Source of the DNA: Pseudonocardia alni
GTDB lineage: Bacteria; Actinomycetota; Actinomycetes; Mycobacteriales; Pseudonocardiaceae
Length of the DNA stretch: 64,000 nt
NCBI RefSeq assembly: GCF_002813375.1
Contig: NZ_PHUJ01000003.1
Coordinates: forward strand, 992,001-1,056,000
Direction of reading: 5' to 3'
Part shown: positions 60,062 to 64,000 of the stretch, in pieces
How the letters are laid out: the number at the start of each line of letters is the position of its first letter
Position numbering within the stretch: the first letter of the stretch is position 1
Notes under the pieces: generated by a model
Told to the model about the DNA's origin: nothing
What the model saw: only the letters and a program-made list of their open reading frames with translations
The model's database searches: none
Position numbers and translations under genes: made by a program

Positions 60062-62176
60062 CTACGGCCGTGGCCCGACCGCCCGGGTCGGAGCATCGAC
60101 GTCACCCTGCCCACCCGGTCGACAGGTACCGACCCGCAGACCCGGTGCGGATGCCAACCCCTCGCGACCGTCGATCTGCAGTTTGCGGTAGACCCGCGTG
60201 AGGTGTCCCTCGACCGCCCGCTGTGACGTCCCCAGCACCGCGGCGATGTCCCGGTTGGTCGCTCCCCCTGCGGCCAGCCGGGCGACACCGAGCTCGGCCG
60301 GTGTCAGGGAGGACGAGCCGCCGCGCCGCGGCCGCCCGCCGGCGGCCGCGAGCTCGGTGCGGGCGCGAGCCGCCAGGATCGGGGCGCCGCAGTCGGCTGC
60401 CAGCTCCAGCCCGTGCCGCAGCAGGGCACGCGCCTCGCCGGCGGCGCCGTGCGCGCGCATCCGCGCGCCCAGGTCCACCGTGCACCGTGCCCGGTCGAGG
60501 GCCAGCGGCGAGGCGCCGAGCTCGGCACGGGCCGAATGCAGCGTCGCGAGTCCCCGCTCCCCGCCCTGCACGAGCCCCAGCACCCGTAGCGCCGCACCGC
60601 CGTACCCCTCGGGCCCCCACAGCCGGCACAGCGTGACGTACTCCTCGGCCGCCGCCGTCGCCGCCTCGTGCTCACCGAGCTCGTGGTGGAGCTCGACGGC
60701 CCGCCGTCGCCAGTCGAGCACCACCGGGTTGACGATCCCGACAGCCATCAGGCGATGTCCGCACTCCAGCGTCAGCGCGAGCGCCTCGCGGGTCCGCCCG
60801 GTCGCCGCGAGGACCGCGGCACGGGCGTCGAGCAGGTAGTTCCACCGCCAGGTCCGGTCGGCGCTGCTCCGGTCGTCGACCGGAGCGAGCAACCGCTCCG
60901 CCTCCGCCGTCCGCCCCAGCTCGACCAGGGCCAGTGTCGCCGCGCGGAGCACCATCAACCGGGTCGCACCGGTCAGCACGTCGAGCGAGGCCCGGGCGGC
61001 GGCGAGCGCCGCAGGCACCTGCCCGCGCCGCAACAGCAGCATCGCGTCGACCCCGCGCAGGAACGCCTCGACGTCCGTCCGGTGCGTGCGGTGTGCGGCG
61101 TCGAGGGTCCGTCGACGGACACCGTCGAGACCGGTGGTGGCCTCGGCCCAGCACAGCAGGCCGAGCGCCGCCACCTGCATCGGGTGCAGGTACGCGTCGT
61201 CCTCCAGGTCCGCGGGCATCGCCTCGGCGGTCCGGGCAGCCGCCGTCGCGGCGTCGGTGTGCAGGGCCAGCGCGGAGAAGAGCAGGTGGGCGCTGCGCAG
61301 CACGTCGGCGCCGGCTCCCGCCCCCAGCTCGCCGGGATCGGTCCGCGCGACCCAATCCCAGACCCGGGCGGCACCCGAGGGGTCCTCGCAGGCGGCGTGC
61401 AGCACCAGCGCCTCCAGCCGCTGGCGCAGCTCACGGTCCTGCCCGCTCGTCCCCGTACCCGCGTCGGCCAGGTCACGCAGGACGTCCTCCAGCAGCGGGG
61501 CGAGGTCCACCGCGCCCCCGGGCGACCGGGCGACCGTCCGCGCGAGCAGCTCGGCCCGTTCCCGCGCGCAGGGCACCAGGGACAGCGCCTCGACCAGGTG
61601 GCCGCGGGCCGTCGCCGGGGCGGCGACCCGCTCGACGACGCTGAGGTCCACCAGCAGTGCGGCCCGCCGACGGCCGCCCACCGGCCCGGTCAGCGTGTGC
61701 TCCAACAGACGTCTCGCCCGTACGCGGTCGCCGCGCTGCTCCGCGCGGGCGGCCGCGACGTGCAGCAGCTCGACCACGCCCCCGTCCCGGGGCGGCCCGG
61801 CCGCCAGGTGGTGGTCGGCCACCCGGTCCAGCGGTGCACCCTCGCTGTCGAGCACCCGGGCGGCGCGGGCGTGCAGTCGGCGGCACCGGTCCGCACCGGC
61901 GGCCTCGAGAACGGCGGTGCGGGCCGGATCGTGCCCGCACCGGTCCCCGTCGAGCACCCCCAGCTCCACGAGGCGCTCCGCGGCGTGGGCGGCCGCCACG
62001 TCGTCCAGCCCGGCCACCCGGGCGCGGGTGCCGGCATCGGCGTCCGGGTCGAGCACGGCGACGGCCCTGGCCAGCTCGACCACGCCGGGCGGTTCGTGGC
62101 GCAGCATCGCGGCCAGGCGGTCCCCGGGCGGCGGTGCGCCGCTCCCCGACCGGTCAGGCGATACGATCGGAACCAC
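60062..62176 (-). CDS. LuxR-family regulator lacking the ATPase domain
   Basis: A 704-residue LAL-type protein with only the middle and end of the usual architecture. The start (GDRLAAMLRHEPPGVVELARAVAVLDPDADAGTRARVAGLDDVAAAHAAERLVELGVLD) corresponds to the region after the AAA domain. A long TPR-like part and the C-terminal LuxR helix-turn-helix SLTPAELGVARLAAGGATNRDIAAVLGTSQRAVEGHLTRVYRKLQI follow. No Walker A is present. GTG 62176 overlaps the upstream LuxR gene by 23 bp, so translation may be coupled. Either a truncated copy or a partner working with the full-length neighbour. Confidence 0.75.
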   Translation of the reverse strand: MVPIVSPDRSGSGAPPPGDRLAAMLRHEPPGVVELARAVAVLDPDADAGTRARVAGLDDVAAAHAAERLVELGVLDGDRCGHDPARTAVLEAAGADRCRRLHARAARVLDSEGAPLDRVADHHLAAGPPRDGGVVELLHVAAARAEQRGDRVRARRLLEHTLTGPVGGRRRAALLVDLSVVERVAAPATARGHLVEALSLVPCARERAELLARTVARSPGGAVDLAPLLEDVLRDLADAGTGTSGQDRELRQRLEALVLHAACEDPSGAARVWDWVARTDPGELGAGAGADVLRSAHLLFSALALHTDAATAAARTAEAMPADLEDDAYLHPMQVAALGLLCWAEATTGLDGVRRRTLDAAHRTHRTDVEAFLRGVDAMLLLRRGQVPAALAAARASLDVLTGATRLMVLRAATLALVELGRTAEAERLLAPVDDRSSADRTWRWNYLLDARAAVLAATGRTREALALTLECGHRLMAVGIVNPVVLDWRRRAVELHHELGEHEAATAAAEEYVTLCRLWGPEGYGGAALRVLGLVQGGERGLATLHSARAELGASPLALDRARCTVDLGARMRAHGAAGEARALLRHGLELAADCGAPILAARARTELAAAGGRPRRGGSSSLTPAELGVARLAAGGATNRDIAAVLGTSQRAVEGHLTRVYRKLQIDGREGLASAPGLRVGTCRPGGQGDVDAPTRAVGPRP

Positions 62177-64000
62177 TCTCCCGGAGCCGGCGGAGCGCCG
62201 CGCGGCCCGGCACCCCCAGCTTGCGGTAGACGCCGGTCAGGTGCTTCTCCACGGCCCGGACGCTGACGGCGAGGTCAGCGGCGATCTCGTGGTTGGTCAG
62301 GCCGCGGGAGGCGCGCGTCGCGACCCGTTCCTCGGACCGGGTCAGCGCGGCGGAGGCACGGGAGGTGGGCCGGTGTCCGGGTACGGGCGTCCCGACGGTG
62401 TCGTGCAGGCGCGGCGGCGGTCCCGCCGGGTCCCCGGTCCGGGGCGGGAGGTCACCGGGTCCCGGCGGGGCGCGGTGTGCGGTCAGCGCCCTGGTCGCGC
62501 GCTCGGCCTCCGACCGGTCCCCCGAGGTCCGCAGGACGATGGTCGCCTGTTCGAGGAGTTCCGCGCCCCGGTGGGTCCCGCCCAGCTGCCCGAGCATCCG
62601 CAGGGCCCGGCCCAGCTGTGCCGGTGCCCCCCAGCGGCGTGCCCGCGCCAGCTCCTGCTCGGCGAGTGCCCGGGCCTCGGCCCTGCGGCCGCGCTCGGCC
62701 AGGATCTCGACCGCCCACGGACGCCACGGCACGGGGGTGGCGGTCCATCCCGCCTGGTCGAACCGGCGGCCGGCGTCGAGGCAGTACTCCAGCGCGGTCT
62801 CCGCGTCGCCGGCCTCGGCGGCCACCCGGGCCCGCAACATCTGCAGGCAGGCCCCGAATCCCGGGGGGACCGACGGCGTCGCGCCGTACCGGGCCAGCAC
62901 CCGGTCCGCCCCGGGCCCGTGCGGCACCGCGGTCAGCACCGGGGCCAGCACCGTCCCGGGCAGCAGCGAGTCGTCGGCCAGCTCGTCGACCAGCTCGACC
63001 GCCGACCGCACCTGCTCGGCGGCCTCCTCGACGCGACCGGAGCACACGAGGACCGCGGCGAGCTCGGCGTGCAGCACCGCCTCGACCACCGGAGCGCGCT
63101 CGGCCCGCGCCTGTTCGAGCGCGACCGACAGCCAGGACGGGAGGTCCTCGACCGCGTCGGCCATGCACAGACAGGTCACCAGCATCCCGACCGTGCTGTG
63201 GACGTGGTCCGACGACGCCGGCTCACGGGCCAGGACCGCCCGGCAGGCGGCGGCCACCACGCTCGCCGGCCGGTGTCCGCCGACGGCGGCGGAGTGCAGC
63301 AGGACGCAGGCGAGCTCCCGCTCCCCCGGGGTCCGGATCGGTAGCCCGTCCGGGAGTGCCTCGAGTTCGTCGAGCCGGGCCGCGGCGGCGGACAGCCCGG
63401 CACGGGTGTGCTTGTCGACGTAGTGCAGACGGGCCTCGACCCGTAGGGCGAGCTCGCAGATCTCCGTGTCCCCGGTGCCCCCGTACCGGCCCAGCTCCTC
63501 GGCCACCCCCCGCAGCAGCGCGATCACCGGCGGCGCGGCGCCCTCCAGCGCGAGCGGGGTCACCCGGCACAACGCCGCGGCCCGTTCCCGCAGCGACCCG
63601 AGCAACGGCACTGCCTGGACGATCCGGCGCAGGGCGAGACCGGTGTCGCGCGAGCGCTCGAGGCCCGCCAAGTCGAGCAGCACGGCGGCCCGCCCCGGCT
63701 CGTCCGGTCCGGCGAGCAGGGCGTGTCGCAGATAGCGGACGGCGGTCCACGACTCTCCGCGCCGCACCGCGGTCCCCGCCGCGTCGCGGAGCGCCTCGAC
63801 CGTCCAGGCCGGAGCCGCCCCGCCGACCGTGAGAAGGTGCGCGGCGATCCGGTCGGACGGCGCGCCCGCGTCCCGCAGCATCCGGGCGGCACGCAGGTGC
63901 AGATCGCGGCGCTGGTGCGAGGACTGGACGACTCCGAGGGCGGCGCCGACGAGGCCGTGGCGCAGCCGGTGGCCCTCGGGCCCGGTGAGCCCCATGCTGC
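62154..64000 (-). CDS. LuxR-family (LAL) regulator, N-terminus beyond the window
   Basis: At least 615 residues. The visible part begins in the region after the ATPase (GPEGHRLRHGLVGAALGVVQSSHQRRDLHLRAARMLRDAGAPSDRIAAHLL), continues with TPR-like helices, and ends with the LuxR helix-turn-helix LTRSEERVATRASRGLTNHEIAADLAVSVRAVEKHLTGVYRKLGVPGRAAL. The reading frame stays open through the right edge (the internal ATG at 63995 is unlikely to be the start), so the ATPase is expected outside. It resembles the gene just downstream in plan, suggesting an old tandem duplication. Confidence 0.8.
   Translation of the reverse strand, partial: SMGLTGPEGHRLRHGLVGAALGVVQSSHQRRDLHLRAARMLRDAGAPSDRIAAHLLTVGGAAPAWTVEALRDAAGTAVRRGESWTAVRYLRHALLAGPDEPGRAAVLLDLAGLERSRDTGLALRRIVQAVPLLGSLRERAAALCRVTPLALEGAAPPVIALLRGVAEELGRYGGTGDTEICELALRVEARLHYVDKHTRAGLSAAAARLDELEALPDGLPIRTPGERELACVLLHSAAVGGHRPASVVAAACRAVLAREPASSDHVHSTVGMLVTCLCMADAVEDLPSWLSVALEQARAERAPVVEAVLHAELAAVLVCSGRVEEAAEQVRSAVELVDELADDSLLPGTVLAPVLTAVPHGPGADRVLARYGATPSVPPGFGACLQMLRARVAAEAGDAETALEYCLDAGRRFDQAGWTATPVPWRPWAVEILAERGRRAEARALAEQELARARRWGAPAQLGRALRMLGQLGGTHRGAELLEQATIVLRTSGDRSEAERATRALTAHRAPPGPGDLPPRTGDPAGPPPRLHDTVGTPVPGHRPTSRASAALTRSEERVATRASRGLTNHEIAADLAVSVRAVEKHLTGVYRKLGVPGRAALRRLRESGSDRIA

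Overview
The window is a high-GC actinobacterial chromosome segment. It has strong G/C bias at third codon positions, many GTG starts, frequent 4-bp ATGA/GTGA stop-start overlaps and several apparently leaderless promoters. The gene content (mycothiol-era DinB-fold TIGR03084 protein, DUF4383, CGNR, large LuxR-LAL regulators) fits a Pseudonocardiaceae-type actinomycete; a genus such as Pseudonocardia is an inference, not shown by any marker here. No rRNA, tRNA, CRISPR array, integrase or insertion sequence was seen. I read 56 protein-coding genes (two cut by the window edges) and two decayed genes.

Layout. 1-1.1 kb: end of a PDR/VanB-type reductase overlapping a DUF3445 haem N-demethylase-like gene. 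1.2-3.6 kb: two unrelated membrane proteins. 3.6-10.9 kb: a divergent glycan locus, with three glycosyltransferases on the minus strand facing a WcbI-type gene and three more glycosyltransferases on the plus strand. 11-14.3 kb: LysE exporter divergent from an Lrp regulator, followed by mmsA. 14.5-17.1 kb: small proteins, a zinc alcohol dehydrogenase and DUF4383, several with GGGTA-type -10 boxes suggestive of a stress sigma factor. 17.2-22.1 kb: CrtI-like oxidoreductase, then a tightly overlapping trio (acyl-CoA dehydrogenase-like protein, PIG-L deacetylase fused to a methyltransferase, glycosyltransferase). 22.1-29.6 kb: bifunctional nuclease, HAD phosphatase, amidohydrolase, SNF2 helicase, VOC protein, S9 peptidase.

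29.6-33.7 kb: TetR, CGNR, RidA, MarR and luciferase-like genes with well-defined operators. 33.7-43.1 kb: a complete L-arabinose locus, with a LacI repressor, a ChvE/MmsAB-type sugar ABC transporter and, divergently, araB-araD-araA. The region between the two arms carries lac-operator-like palindromes over the promoters. 43.2-47.8 kb: LAL regulator divergent from a flavodoxin-fold gene and DUF5996.

47.8-58.4 kb: a catabolic island of two acyl-CoA ligases flanking a plus-strand operon of acyl-CoA carboxylase beta, biotin carboxylase/BCCP, enoyl-CoA hydratase, TIGR03084 protein and an AtuA-like DUF1446 protein. This resembles the acyclic-terpene (Atu) branch of acyl-CoA degradation, and the three transcription units share an operator-like motif. 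58.6-60 kb: gene remnants (a siderophore-binding protein and an MFS exporter) around an intact TetR gene. 60-64 kb: two tandem LAL regulators, one lacking its ATPase domain.

The strongest candidates for undescribed biology are the dehydrogenase/PIG-L-methyltransferase/glycosyltransferase trio, the WcbI-centred glycosyltransferase divergon, and the Atu-like operon with its shared operator.
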